From assembly GCA_009829735.1 (NCBI GenBank), contig CM020619.1:2300590-2364589 (forward strand): a stretch of 64,000 bases of DNA, given 5' to 3'. The translations under genes and the position numbers were made by a program. This document shows positions 22,889 to 34,629 of this stretch, piece by piece; the stretch's first letter is position 1; each line of letters starts with the position of its first letter. This DNA is from Pyropia yezoensis. Taxonomy: Eukaryota > Rhodophyta > Bangiophyceae > Bangiales > Bangiaceae. The notes below the pieces were generated by a model. That model was not told the DNA's origin and ran no database searches. It was given only the letters and a program-made list of their open reading frames with translations.

Positions 22889-23932
22889 GCCGCCGCCGCC
22901 GCCGTCCACCCCGCCGCCCCCGTCGGCGCCCGGCTTGTCCCCACCGGTGCCGCCGCCGCCGCCGTCGCCGCCGGTGCCGCCGCCGTCGCCTCCTGGCTTG
23001 GTGTCAAGGGCGGCGCCGCGCCCGCCACTGGCACAGCCGGCGCCGCCGGCGCCGCCCCCACCGCCCCCACCGCCCCCACCGCCGCCGCCGCCGCCTCCCC
23101 CCCCACCGCCGCAGATGGTGCGGTGACCCCCTCCCCACGACCCGCCCACGTCCCCAGCGTCACCCCCGCCGCCGCCGGTGCTGCCGCTGCCGCTCCCGCC
23201 GTCCCCGCCGCCGTCGCCGCCGCCACCACCACTCCCGCCGCCGCCACCCACCACCCCACCCGCGGCGGCCGGTGGCGGCGCCCCACCGCCGGTGCCGCGG
23301 CGCGGCGGCGGCACCCCCCCCCCCTCGTCCACGCCGTTGCCGGCAGCGTCTGGCCGCGTGGCCCCCGCCGCTGCTGCCGCCGCTGCTCCCGCTGCCGGCC
23401 CTGCTGCTGCTGCTGCTGCCGCCACGTCCGCCGCCGCCGCCGCCACCGCCGCCCTCGCTGCCGCCGCTGCCGCCGCGTCAACGGCAGCGGCGGCCGCCGC
23501 CCACCGCGGCGGTGCGGGGGAAGCGTGCAGGGAAGCCGGGGTCCCCCCCCCGCCGCCGCCGCCACCACCACCACCACCGCCGCCGCCGCCGCCGCTGCTG
23601 CTGCTGCCACCGCCGCCGCCACACGCGCCGCAGCGGCCGGTGGCGTTGGTGGCGGTGGGGCCTCCCCCCCCCCTCCCCCCCCCCCCCCGCCGCTGTCGCT
23701 GCACCGCCGCCGCCCCCGTCGTGGCTGCGGCTGCCGCTGCTGCTGCCGCCACCGACATTGACGCTGCCGCTGCCCGTACCGGCGCCGCTGCCGCGTCCGC
23801 CGGGGCGACGGGCGGCAGCGGCGGCGGCCGGCGGGGGGAGGGCCGGCTGCCCGCGTAGCGGTGGCGGTGGGGGTGGTGGGGGTGGTGGTGGGGGTGGTGG
23901 CGGGGGTGGTGGCGGCGGCTCTGCCCCCGCAC
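21962..23932 (-). CDS. Possible disordered nuclear protein with SIM-like and AT-hook-like motifs
   Basis: A low-complexity open frame of 656 codons. Most of it is Ala, Gly and Pro runs, which also give long frames in other phases, so reality is uncertain. Motifs not expected from repeats alone are present. Two hydrophobic-acidic segments, VVVVWDGDDEEVVVVS and VDVVDLVSDDDA, resemble SUMO-interacting motifs. RRRGRPPGRD resembles an AT-hook. LPASPWLRWLTRGVRRPP is a compact Trp-containing patch near the C terminus. The N terminus is His-rich. If real, it would be an intrinsically disordered chromatin-associated protein. No globular domain is seen and the start is not certain. Confidence 0.3.
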
Positions 23933-25940
23933 CCCCGCGGGGAGGGGGCACCCCCGGCATGGCGAGTCGGTCGACGGTGGCGGCCAGCCGGCGGAGGGGG
24001 CGAGACGGCGGGGGGGGGGGGGTCAGCGACAGAGAGGGATCGGGAGGGGAGGCGCCGCGACCCGTCGCCGGCGTCAAGGTCGGTGGGTGCCCCGCGGCCC
24101 GCCGGGGGCGGCCTCCCCTCCCCAGGCGGCCGGCGGCCGCGGCCACGGCGCAAGCGGCCGCCCCCACGGGGTGGCCCGCCCGACCCGCGCCGCCCCACGA
24201 CCGCCCCTCCCCCGCCGGGTATCTACTCTACCACCCCCCCCCACCACCACCCTCCCCTCCCCTCCCCCCCCCCTTCCCACGGTGGACACCCCCGTCGTCG
24301 CTCTCTCGCCCCCCCCCCCCCCCGCCCCCCAGAGCCAACCAACACACCTTCCCCCTCCCCCCCCCCCCCCTCCCCACCACCCCCCCCCCCACCACCCCCC
24401 CCCTCCCCACCCCCCCCCCCCCACCGCTCCCCTCCCCCGCCCCACTACCCAGCCCCTCCTGCGTCGCTCGTGCCGCCGCGTGCCCGCCAGCGGGCCACCC
24501 TGCCCCACCCCCCCCCCCCCCCCCGCCAGATAGGGGGGAGAGCCACGCCGCCCATGGCAGGCAGCCGCGACCGCCGCCGCCGCGGGGGGGGGGCGGGGCG
24601 GGGGGGGGGGGGGGGGGGGGACAGGGGGGAGGCGCCTGGGGGTGCGGGGGGGGGAGGGGAGGGGAGGGGAGGGAGGGGAGCGGCGCTCGCGGCGGGCGAC
24701 GGCGGCGGCGACCCTCGACGACAACAGCCGCGCTGCCGGTGGGGGCCGGCGCCACGAGGAAGCCCGTGGGGGGGGGGGGGGGAGCCGTTGGCCTCCACCG
24801 CCCCGGCCAGGGCCCGCGTCTCCCCCCCCCCCCCCCCCCCCGCGAGACACTCCCGCTCTAGATAGGTACTGCACTGTACCTACCCGCAGCGGCAGCGGCG
24901 GGCCGTTTGGGTGCCCACCCGCCGGCGGCCGCGGCCGGCGCCTCCCCCCCCCGCCCCCCCCCACCACCCAACGGGGGCGGCCGCCCACCACCACCACCAC
25001 CCCCCCCCCCCCCCCGGGGGGGGGGGGTGGTGGCAAGTTGGGGACCGCTTTGGGGGTCTGCCGTCTGCTGCGCACACGACGGGCGACGCGGGAGCGGTTC
25101 CGTCCACCCCCCCCTCTCAGCTCCCCTCCCCCCCCCCCCTCCCCTCCCCTCCCCCCCCGCCGTCGCCGCCGTCGCCGCCGCCGCCGCCACTGGGCGGCGG
25201 CCGTGGGGCCCCGCCCGCGGCGCCACCCGCCACCACCTCACGCTGCGGCCTGGAGCCCCCGCGGAGGAGGGGGGCCTCCCTCCTTCCCCCCCCCCCCCCC
25301 CCCCACCCCCCCGTGTCCCCTCCCACCCCCGCCCTGCTCTCAACTGCAAGTCAAAAACAGACCTGGAGAGCAGGGCGGCGACGTTGCCGCCCACCCCACC
25401 CCCCCCCCGCCCCCCCCCCCCCCCCCCCCTTCCCCTTCCGCACACCACCACCACTACCGAAACCCATCCCTAGGTACGGTCCCGTCTGTAGGTACGTCCC
25501 CTTTCCATCCCCCTCTAACTGTCTGTCCGCTCCACGCCGGCCTGGCGGCGCCCATCCCCCGCCGGCGGCGGCGGCGGCGCGGCGGGGGCGCCCTGTGGGC
25601 CGCCGGCGGCCTTGGTGTCCCGCCCCGCTCCGCCGGCGTGGCCGCAGCCGCCCACCCCCCGCCGCCCCCCTGTTCCCCCCGCCGCCACGCCGCGCCCAGC
25701 GGCGCTGTGGCTGGCAGCACGCACGCTGCCGGCCGGCCGGCCGGCTGTGCAGCCGGCGGTCATGGCGGTCGCCACCGACGGGGTACCAAACGCCACGCGA
25801 CGCCCGCCCCCCCCCGCTCCATTTCTTTCCCTTCTTCTCCCGTCGACCGCCCGCGGGGGTGGTCACCCCCCCACCCCACACGCCCGCCCGCCCTGTCCAC
25901 GGCCGTCGCCGCCCCGGGCGCCGCCGCCGCCGTCGTCTTT

Positions 25941-25976
<36 letters not shown>

Positions 25977-27124
25977 GTCGCTGCTGCCGCCGCCGCCGCC
26001 GCTGAAAAACGATAGCGCTCCCTCCCAGCCCCCCTGTCTGCCCCCCACGCAGCCTGGCCGGGCCACCCGGGCACCCTGCGAGGACCGCGGCGGGGGGGGG
26101 GAAGAGGCCCGCCCAGCGGCAGGGCACCTCCCACGGAGGGGACAGCGGTGGGGGGTGGGGAGGGGGAAGGGTCCGTTCCAAAAGGCACCCTGACGGCAGC
26201 AGTAGGCCGCCATGCGACGGCACTCCGCGCCGCGGTCCGTTCACACCCCACCCCCACTGCCGGTGTCGCCACCGCACGCCGTCACTGCCGTCGTCACTGG
26301 GAATGCCGTTGCCGACACTGCCACCGTGCGCCAGCAGGTAAGCAAAGAGTGCGCGGGAGCCCATCAGGGGGTGCGCCATTTGCTTGGCAGGCGGCCCGCC
26401 GAAGCCACAGCGCCGCCGACACCCAGCCACGCCGCCACTGCGCCGGACGCTGAGCACGTGACAACATGTCCGCCGAGTCCGTCCCCGAAGCCGTAAGGTG
26501 TACACCCTGCCCACTGCAGCAGCGGCTACTGTCGTTGCCCGCGCCGGTGCCGCCGACGCCGCCGCCACGGCCGCCGCCCACTCAGCCTGGCCCGCCCTAC
26601 CGCCAGCGTCGGCTACCAGCAGGGCCTCCACCTCCCGACGCCGAGGAGTGCGATAGGACCAGGTCAACCAGTTCAAGAAAAAGGAACGTGGCAAGTACGA
26701 GGAGGCAAGCTTCGGTGTTCAGTCGTGAGCTCGACCGGAGTCAAAATTTTGTTGCTTGTTGTACCAACTCAATTCCAGTCGAGGAGAAGTGTGTACTAAC
26801 TACATTATACACTAATTGTCTGCTGTGCATTGTGATATACTTGTATGAATTGTGCGGGAAAATGCATCGGTATGAACTCGAACGATGGAGGAGGAGTTGT
26901 ATCGTCCCCGCTGGCAAGTCAGGCTTTCCTTCCTCGAGGGGGTGTGGCTGAAGCGGCATAGAGCCAGTCTCGGCGGCGGCTTCACGGGCCGGCGCACGTG
27001 ATCCGTCTCCCCCACAACGCACCATCCCCTCCGTAGGTCACGGAGCCCTCTTTTTGGCGGCTGTCGTCCCCTCCCCTCCCCTGCGGCGGTTGCACCACGT
27101 TGCTGGGGCTCCCTGTGCCTGCCA
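23933..27124. other. Low-complexity region, then an AT-richer promoter-proximal patch
   Basis: Poly-C and poly-G tracts dominate to about 26650; GTAC-type motifs occur at 24861-24885 and 25470-25498. From about 26690 to 26900 composition falls to near 45% GC, with ATTATACAC at about 26802. This could belong to the promoter of the GlnRS gene 230 bp downstream. No gene accepted. Confidence 0.4.
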
Positions 27125-29713
27125 ATGGCGCTGGTGGACGATGATGCGGCCGGCCGGGCGGCCACCCTCACCGCCCTAGGCCTGGAGCCCGCTGCGGCCG
27201 CCACGGCGGCGCGGTCGGCCAAGGCGACGGCCGCCCTGCTTGACGCTGCGAGGGTAGCTGGCCTAGGTGGCCCAGAAGAGCTCTCTGCAGAGGCAGCGGC
27301 TGGTGGCGGTGGCGTTGGCGGCGGTGGTGGAGGCGGCGGGGGTGGCGGCGGCGGCGGCAAGGACACCTTCACCAAACCCCCCGCGTCGCTGCTCAACACG
27401 GCGCTCGTCAAGCTTTCCTCCGCCATCCCTGAAGCCGACCGGGCGGTCCTGTTCCGCGCCATTGGCGCCCGCCGGGTGGCGACCATGCCCCAGCTGGACG
27501 CGGGCATCGCCCACCTGGCCGCCGCCGCCGCCGCCGGCGACGCGGTCACCCCCGCGGGCCTGGACGAGGCGGCAGGGGTGGGCGTCGTCATTGCTGACTC
27601 GGACATTGACGCCGCCGTCGCGGCGGTGCTGGCAGAGCGGTCGGCCGACGTGGCGGCGCGGCGGTACCGGACGCCGGTGGGGAGCCTCCTCGGTCCCGCG
27701 CTGTCGCGCCTGCGGTTTGCCGACCCGGGGCGGGTGTTGCCCGTGATTCAGGCGCAGCTGGCGGAGGTGCTCGGGCCCAAGACGGAGGCGGACCTGGCCA
27801 AGCCGGTCAAGCTGTCCAAGGCGGCCAAGGCGGCGGCCGCCGCCGCGGCGGCAGCGGCTGCAGCGTCGGCGGCGGGGGCGGTCGCCGGGTCGGACGCGCC
27901 GTCGGCTGACGCGCCTCCGACGGCAACCGTCGCCGCTCGTGGCGGGCGGCCTGCCTCCAGTGTTCCCACTGCCGCCGTGTCCGTCGCCGATGCGGCGGCC
28001 GTCGATGAGGCGGCGGAGGATCTCCTCGCGGGCGTTCCCACGACCATGAACGCGCGGATGCTCAAGGATGCGGAGAACTCCCCAGAACTGCTGACCGCGG
28101 CCAAGGCTGCCACGGGCGGGGGCGTGGTCACCCGCTTCCCGCCCGAGCCCAACGGCCACTTGCACATTGGCCACGCCAAGGCCATGTTTATGGACTTTGG
28201 GGTGGCGCGCAAGGCTGGCGGTGCGTGCATCCTCCGCTTTGACGACACCAACCCCGTGGCGGAAAAGGTCGAATATATGGACAGCATCCAGGAGATGGTA
28301 CGGTGGCTAGGCCATGAGCCCACCCGCGTGACGTACTCTTCCGACTACTTTGGCCGCCTGTACGAACTGGCCGAGGAGCTCATTTACCGGGGCAAGGCGT
28401 ACGTGTGTCACCAGACGTCGGCTGAAATGAAGGCGGGCCGGGAGGCCAAGACGGATTCTCCGTGGCGCAATCGGTCTGTAGCAGAGAACAGGCGGCTGTT
28501 TGCGGCCATGCGGGCCGGCCGATACGCCGAGGGAGCCGCCGTCTTGCGGATGAAGATTGATATGAGCTCCCTCAACCCGTGCATGCAGGACCCGATCGCG
28601 TACCGCATCAAGTACGCGCCTCACCCGCACGTGGGCGACGCGTGGTGCGTTTACCCCAGCTACGACTACACCCACTGCATCGTTGACTCGCTTGAGTGGG
28701 TCACCCACAGCCTGTGCACGCTCGAGTTTGAAATCCGCCGCGACTCGTACTACTGGCTCCTCGCCGCCCTCGACCTATACCGGCCGTTTGTGTGGGAGTT
28801 TTCGCGGCTGACGCTCGCGCACACGGTGGTGTCCAAGCGGCGGCTGGCGCAGCTCGTCTCGACGGGCACCGTCCGGGGGTGGGACGACCCTCGGATGTCC
28901 ACGCTGGCTGGCCTCCGCCGCCGCGGCTACCCCGCCGAGGCGATCAACCGGTTCTGTGCGGCGATTGGGGTGTCCCGGGGGGAGAACCTCATCCCGCTGC
29001 ACGTGCTGGAGCACTGGGTGCGGGCGCACTTGGACAGCTCGGCGCCCCGCACGCTGGCCGTGCTCCACCCCCTGCGGGTGACGCTGACCAACTTTCGGGG
29101 GGACGGCGCCGACGGCGGCGCCGACGGTGTGGAGGTGCTGTCGGTGGCCAACCACCCCAAGAACGCGGCCATGGGCGCCCGGCCCGTGCCGCTCACCCGC
29201 GAGGTCTTTATTGACCGGGCCGACTTTCGTGACGCCGACGCGAAAAACTATTACGGGCTGGCGCCTGGCAAGACCGCCATGCTCCGCGGCGCCTACCCCC
29301 TCCGCGTCACCGCCGTCCGCCGCGACGCGGGCGGGGCGGTGGCGGGGCTGGACGCGGAGCTCGACTATGGGCGGACGACCAAGCCCCGAGGGGTGCTGCA
29401 CTGGGTGTCGGCGGCGGCGGGGCACCACGCGGCCGCCGAGGTGCGCCTCCACGCCCCGCTCTTCCGGTCGGCGGACGCGTCCAAGCTGGGCTCGGACGAC
29501 TGGCTCGCGGACACTGACCCCGCGTCCGAGGCGGTGGTGGCGGGGGCGGTGGTGGAGCGGGGCGTCGCCGACGCGGTGCGGCCGGGGGACCGATTCCAGT
29601 TTGAGCGCGTCGGCTACTTTTGTGCCGACCCGGACAGCCGCCCGGGGCTGGTGGTCTTTAACCGCATCGTGTCGCTGCGCGAGTCGACCGGCCGCGCGGG
29701 CATTGGGGGCTGA
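27125..29713 (+). CDS. QARS: Glutaminyl-tRNA synthetase
   Basis: An 862-residue class I aminoacyl-tRNA synthetase that charges tRNA-Gln with glutamine, of the eukaryotic cytosolic type. Seen: two N-terminal GlnRS-specific regions (about 1-210; GKDTFTKPPASLLNTALVKL near 80), with a Gly run at about 65-78; an Ala-rich linker at about 235-300; the catalytic Rossmann fold with PPEPNGHLHIGHAKA (HIGH motif 347-350) and RFDDTNP; YPSYDYTHCIVDSLEWVTHS; the KMSKS equivalent VVSKRRL at about 568-574; and a C-terminal anticodon-binding beta-barrel region ending at 29711. Length agrees with eukaryotic GlnRS. No introns are visible. The ATG at 27125 is the first in frame and leads straight into the R1 domain. 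Confidence 0.96.
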   Translation: MALVDDDAAGRAATLTALGLEPAAAATAARSAKATAALLDAARVAGLGGPEELSAEAAAGGGGVGGGGGGGGGGGGGGKDTFTKPPASLLNTALVKLSSAIPEADRAVLFRAIGARRVATMPQLDAGIAHLAAAAAAGDAVTPAGLDEAAGVGVVIADSDIDAAVAAVLAERSADVAARRYRTPVGSLLGPALSRLRFADPGRVLPVIQAQLAEVLGPKTEADLAKPVKLSKAAKAAAAAAAAAAAASAAGAVAGSDAPSADAPPTATVAARGGRPASSVPTAAVSVADAAAVDEAAEDLLAGVPTTMNARMLKDAENSPELLTAAKAATGGGVVTRFPPEPNGHLHIGHAKAMFMDFGVARKAGGACILRFDDTNPVAEKVEYMDSIQEMVRWLGHEPTRVTYSSDYFGRLYELAEELIYRGKAYVCHQTSAEMKAGREAKTDSPWRNRSVAENRRLFAAMRAGRYAEGAAVLRMKIDMSSLNPCMQDPIAYRIKYAPHPHVGDAWCVYPSYDYTHCIVDSLEWVTHSLCTLEFEIRRDSYYWLLAALDLYRPFVWEFSRLTLAHTVVSKRRLAQLVSTGTVRGWDDPRMSTLAGLRRRGYPAEAINRFCAAIGVSRGENLIPLHVLEHWVRAHLDSSAPRTLAVLHPLRVTLTNFRGDGADGGADGVEVLSVANHPKNAAMGARPVPLTREVFIDRADFRDADAKNYYGLAPGKTAMLRGAYPLRVTAVRRDAGGAVAGLDAELDYGRTTKPRGVLHWVSAAAGHHAAAEVRLHAPLFRSADASKLGSDDWLADTDPASEAVVAGAVVERGVADAVRPGDRFQFERVGYFCADPDSRPGLVVFNRIVSLRESTGRAGIGG

Positions 29714-31635
29714 GTGGGCGGAGCGGGGAGCGGGGGGGGGGCGGGGGGTGGGGGGGGGGGCGGGGGCGGGGGCTTGCTGCTGTACTTTGTATGACCATGG
29801 ACTCATTGTGTGGCCGTTTCCGGTGTGGGCGCGCACGGGCAAGGAGGAGCACCGGCTGCTGCTGCGTGCGCCTGCCTGCCTGCCCCCTGTCAGTGGCGCG
29901 CGGGGTGCAACCGCCGGGACTGGCGGGATGGCTGTGGGCCGACGGGTGCCTCGTAAGGGAAACCGTTTGTCCTTCGCCGGCCGGTGCGCCTGGTAACCGG
30001 CGCCCCGGTGGTGGGCGCGGCGCTTGTACCCCCGCCCTCTCTCTCGCGGGCGCGTGGCCACGCCAACCCTCTTTTATTTTTTTTTGGACGTGCCGTGCCA
30101 CCACCGGCACAGCCAGACGCTCGTAAGTGCCAAGGACACAGCAGCCGTCACAGACACAGCAGCCAGTGGGCTGGAAGAGCAAGCTGGGCGCGGCGGCGAC
30201 GGACACGGACGGTCGTGGCCCCGTGCAGCGTGGTGGACATCGAGCACTTCCCGGCGCCCCCCCCACCCCCACCACCCCCCCAGGGATCCCCCCCCTTGCT
30301 CTGCGACCTTTTCCTTCCCTCCCTTCCACCCCCCCTTCCCCCCCCATCTTCCCCCCCCCACGGGCAACGACGTACAACCAAATGTGGCCCTAGAAGATCA
30401 GCACGGATGCGAGGAGGGGAGGGTGGGGGGTGGGGGGGGATGGTCACTCGGGCAACCACCGCCATCCCCCACAACCGCCCGTGTTCCCCCCGCCCCGCCT
30501 TGCCCGGCGCACAACCCCGTAGCGGCAGCCACACAACGGGCGGTACAAACGCGGGGGAGGCGCCCCCCCCCCCGCCCCCCCCCCCCCCCCCCCCCTTTCA
30601 CTTTGTGCGCGGCCGCACCGTGACGCCGCAGGTGACCTCCTCTCCCCCCCACTCCCCCCCCCCCGCCTCGTCGCGGCAGCGGCAGCGGCGGCGGTGGCGG
30701 TGGCGGCGCGCGGGGCCCTCCCCGCCGCCGCCCCCCTCCGCTGTGCGCCCTGGTAGCGTGTGTAGCAACTGCCAGCGCCGCTGGGTGGGGGCGGGGGGGA
30801 GAGGTGGTGGAGGGGGCGCGGGGTTCCCCTCTCGCCCCGCCCCGCACCCCCCCCCCGCCCCTCCTCCCCTCCCCCCGCAGCCGAGGCACCCACGGCTCGT
30901 GTAGGTACTGGCCGAGCCCGTCGCCCCGACCGGCGCTCCCGCCGGCTCCGCTGGTGAGCCGTGACAGGCAGTCGCTTCCGCACTGCGGCGACGACCCCGA
31001 CGGCTGTGCGCTCCCCCCGCGGTGCTACCGTGGCACGGGGGCTCCTGTAGAGGCGAGGGGGGGGGGTCGCGAAGGGGCGCCCGTGGGGGGGGGGCGGGAG
31101 CCCGAGGCGGGGAGCAGATCCTGGTCAGCGGCGAGCCCGGCCAACGCGCGGCTCACGTGGGCGCCGCGCGCGCGTGCCCCCTCTGCAGAGCCCAATTCGG
31201 TCACACCTTACAGTCCGCGGATGTGGACTGCGGATCTACGCGTTCATAGAAAACTAACCGTGTCGAGGCATTGCCCAGATCCGGCCGAGTATTTGGAAAA
31301 AGAGGTCCCACATCAGTTCTGTAAGGAAATCGATGTGGGGGGGGTGGGGGCGGTTGTGGTGGGTGGGGGGGGGGGGCGCGGGGGGGCATCAGGGGGCGGG
31401 GTGGGGGTTCGGGGGCGCGGGGGGGCTCGGGGGGGGGGGCGGGCCTGGGGGGCCGCTGGGGGGGGGGGTGGGGGGTCCGGCCGGGCTCGGTCGTGCGGGC
31501 TTGTATCAAATACATCAATTTGTCTTGCCATCCAGCACGTATTATCTTACTAGGGCTGATTAGGCTCGGCCCTCTCTGGGGTCATCACGTTGCTGACGTG
31601 CCGCGCCATGTGACGGGTCACTGTCACATCACCCC
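29714..31635. other. Intergenic, low-complexity; no gene recognised
   Basis: G-rich just after the GlnRS stop; poly-C around 30259-30360 and 30566-30596; G-rich again at 31330-31490. From 31495 to 31635 it is more balanced and leads into the truncated transposase. No domain-bearing frame found. Confidence 0.45.
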
Positions 31636-32370
31636 GTGTGTCGGGACCACATCTTAGGGAAGAAAGAAAAGGGGGACTGCGACATGGAAATGTGCTACGA
31701 CGTCTGGCTGAACTGGCTCGAGGTGGAGGTTGTCCCGAAGATCTCAGGCGGAGTTTTGGTCGTCGACCGGGCCCCCTACCACCTCATCCGTACTCCTGAG
31801 ACTACCCAGGCGGGCTACAAGCTGCAAAGAGCCGAATTGGCGGAGTGGCTGGTCTCCCACGACGTTGTACCGGCGGATTGGGAAGCGGACTGGCAGCAGT
31901 CTCGGACGAAAGCTGAAATGAAGGCTGTTGCAGACGCCAATAAGCCTTCTCCACGGTTTATGGTCCCGGAACTGGCGGTTGAGTTTGGAGTTTCTGTGCT
32001 CATCTCCCCCGTAGCCCACCCCGATCTGAACCCGATTGAGATGGTGTGGGGGACAGTGAAGATGGCCCTGAAGCGCGGCAACACGATCTTTACGCCGTCG
32101 TCGCTGAGAAAGCTTCTGGAGAAGGAGTTCGACAAGATCACGCCAGAGGTGTGGTCTAAATACGAGGAGCACGCAGTCAAGATGGAGGACTTCTATCGCG
32201 GTCTGGCTGCCGCTAGGGATGCGGTGGAAGAGGAGCTTGAGGGGCGTCAGCGGGAGCTTGAGAGCGTGGAGGCGGACGATGTGAACTCCGTCTCGGAGGG
32301 CTCCGAGTGTGGGTATGGGGAGGCTAGTGGTGAAGGCTCAGAGGGAATGGAGGACGAGGAGGAGGGCTGA
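31636..32370 (+). pseudogene. DDE (IS630/Tc1-type) transposase, 5'-truncated
   Basis: The C-terminal two thirds of a DDE-superfamily endonuclease as encoded by IS630/Tc1/mariner-like elements. Seen: KGDCDMEMCYDVWLNWLEVE; the second catalytic Asp in GGVLVVDRAPYHL; and the third acidic residue in the family motif HPDLNPIEMVWGTVK. A helical segment (LRKLLEKEFDKITPEVW) and a highly acidic tail (VEADDVNSVSEGSECGYGEA and a final Glu run) follow. The helix-turn-helix and first catalytic Asp are absent; sequence upstream shows no homologous continuation. The first ATG in frame is at 31684. No TIRs found. A dead remnant. Confidence 0.8.
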
Positions 32371-33931
32371 TAGAGGTTTTCCGGTAGCTTCTTCTCATTT
32401 TCGCTTGTCACTCCGTTCTCTCGCCCCCCCCCCAATGCCAGGCTGTGCAGGCACGCTCCCATTTTCATGCTCAGCAAAGCCACGGGGGCTATCCCCCCAA
32501 CCCCCCTTTCTGCCACGTACGCGCACTGGTAGCCACCTCCCACCCCTCACCATGGCAGCAGGGCGCCACAGGTGTTGCGCCCCCCCACTAATTCCGTCCC
32601 GGCCACAGATCGCCGCAGGTGCACCCCCACCCCCCCCGCCCCCCCCCCTCCCCCCCCCCGACAGCTGCAATCGCCACGAGATCCCGCCCCCCTCCCCTAT
32701 TCGATTCTCAGAAGTCGCGCAAGCCATTGATTTAGTAGCCCTCCTGTGACTGTCATGACATTCTCAATGTCGTGCGACTCGGGAGGCGGATGGCCGTATT
32801 CCGAGCCGCCTCAACGAGAGGAAACACACGAAGCGCAATACGGCTGCCATACCAGGGCTTAATGACATTCTCATGAGCCGTATTTAGCAGCACAGCCCCG
32901 AGACACACCAAGGAGTTCTGTGGCAAAGTTTCAGCTCGATGCGATCATTAGCGACAGTTCTATGCCGCTATTCTGACCGGCTTGGCTATATGGAATCTAC
33001 CGCAAGACACCCCCAAGCCTTTCCCATCACGGACACCACCCTCCCACGCCACCCTCACCACGGCCGCCTCTCACGCCACCCCACACCTCTCTGGGGGAGG
33101 TCCTCCGGACCCCCCTGCCACCCGGCGGCCGTGGCGGGGCGGCTTCGCGGCGGCGGCAGCAGCGGCGGCAGCAGTGGCGGCAGCGGCGGCAGCGGCGGCG
33201 GCGGCGGCACCCCCCCCCCCTACCCCCCCCCAGCTGCGTCCCTCCCCCCTTCCTTGTGCCGCGCCGCGCCCCCCCCGCCACCCACCCCACCCCCACCACG
33301 GCCGCTACCCTTCTCCACCACCCCACCCACCACCACACCCCACCCCAGCTGCGTTCTTCCCCCTTCCATGTGCCGCGCGCTGCCCTCCCCGCCACGCACC
33401 CCACCCCCACCACGGCCGCTACACCCCCCCATCACCCCACCCACCACTGTAGCGTCATGGCCCCACCCCGCGAGTACTACTCTCGTAACAATTGACGCTT
33501 CCCCCAGAAGGAAAAGGTAAGGATATGCGCTGGTCCGCTCGCCCACCCCAACTAGAGGTAAAGATAACATGACGAAAGCCCGAGGTGGCGAGAACCCCAA
33601 GCACTGTAGATTGTACAAGTCGGTCACGGGGAAACCCCGGGGCTGCCCTCAAGAACCCTCTCGAAGGCCCCTCAGCGGGCCCTCCCAGAGGCCCTCAGAG
33701 GCCGCCCCAGGGGGCCAAGTGCCAGCAAGGCACCTGCCGAACACCGGGCAAAACGCTAGCGCACCTCCCCAAATCTCCACGGAAATGCGCTGGTGCACCT
33801 GGGCTCACCAGTCGGACCCGGGTCGCCAAGGAGACGAAATCCCCCCACACATACAAGTATCTGACACCCAAATACCCAGTGGGCAAAACGAGTGAAAGAT
33901 ACGAAAGAACGCAATGAAAAAACAAAAGATT
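32371..33931. other. Intergenic with tandem repeats
   Basis: C-rich at 32420-32660. A balanced patch at 32740-32990 contains two copies of TGACATTCTCA. GGCGGC repeats run at 33130-33210 and a two-copy minisatellite at 33233-33447. No gene. Confidence 0.45.
33233..33447. repeat. Two-copy minisatellite, unit about 115 bp
   Basis: Copies begin GCTGCGTCCCTC (33233) and GCTGCGTTCTTC (33348). Both share CACCCCACCCCCACCACGG then CCGCTAC at the same offset. The second copy is slightly shorter and diverges at its end. Confidence 0.7.
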
Positions 33932-34392
33932 TTGCAGTTCTACCAATTTTGGCCGATCCGGACAAGAACAAGAACAACAGTGCACTGACCAATGACATGC
34001 CTCACGGGATGCCTCTCTGACCAATGAGAGCTCCGAATCAGCCTCCATTGTTGTGCAAACAGTAAGATCTGCAACTTTCCCGGGACTCCGAGCACTTGGA
34101 GGGGAAAACCCGATTGGAACAGACACCAAGACAAGCTGGACAACTGTTCCGGAGAGGAACGAGCCGATGTGGGGGGAATCTTCGGCGATCTCAGCCGAGA
34201 GAACAACAGTGTTTCGACCAATCAGCGATTGGTAAAAGGCCCACTGTGGCTGCAGCCAATCATCTGCTAATGACGATCGGGCCCCAGAGCACACGATTGG
34301 CTCGCCCTCACGTGCTAGCACGCGATTGGCTCACACAGTTGTTCATGCAGTGTTGTTCTTGTCCGGATCGGCCAAAATTGGGAGAACAGCAA
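33932..34392. mobile_element. MITE, TTGCAGTT family, copy A
   Basis: The left end TTGCAGTTCTACCAATTTTG and the inverted right end (TTGCTGTTCTCCCAATTTTG) begin terminal inverted repeats of about 45 bp. They continue with GGACAAGAACAA repeats. Several CCAAT motifs lie inside. The internal sequence is homologous to copy B at 58329-58779. No coding capacity. TA follows the right end. Confidence 0.8.
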
Positions 34393-34492
34393 TACAAGTA
34401 CAAAAAAACCGCAATCGTGGCGGCAGCACGGGCAGGATACCCAAGTCCTCCACGTCGCCCACAACAGATGGCCAAATGGGGAAACTATAATT

Positions 34493-34493
34493 T

Positions 34494-34531
<38 letters not shown>

Positions 34532-34535
34532 ACTT

Positions 34536-34584
<49 letters not shown>

Positions 34585-34589
34585 GAATC

Positions 34590-34629
<40 letters not shown>

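Noticed and set aside
22360..24861. 833-codon plus-strand frame and a 783-codon minus-strand frame over the same DNA
   Set aside because: Poly-Pro/Arg/Ala translations of GCC/CCG repeats in several phases at once; no motif other than those noted in the 21962-23932 frame.
28775..30061. 428-codon frame antisense to GlnRS
   Set aside because: His/Arg/Gly-rich shadow of the synthetase codons, no domain.
31200..31250. CAGTCCGCGGATGTGGACTG as a left Tc1 end for the truncated transposase
   Set aside because: It is a local inverted repeat, but no matching right end exists downstream of 32370.
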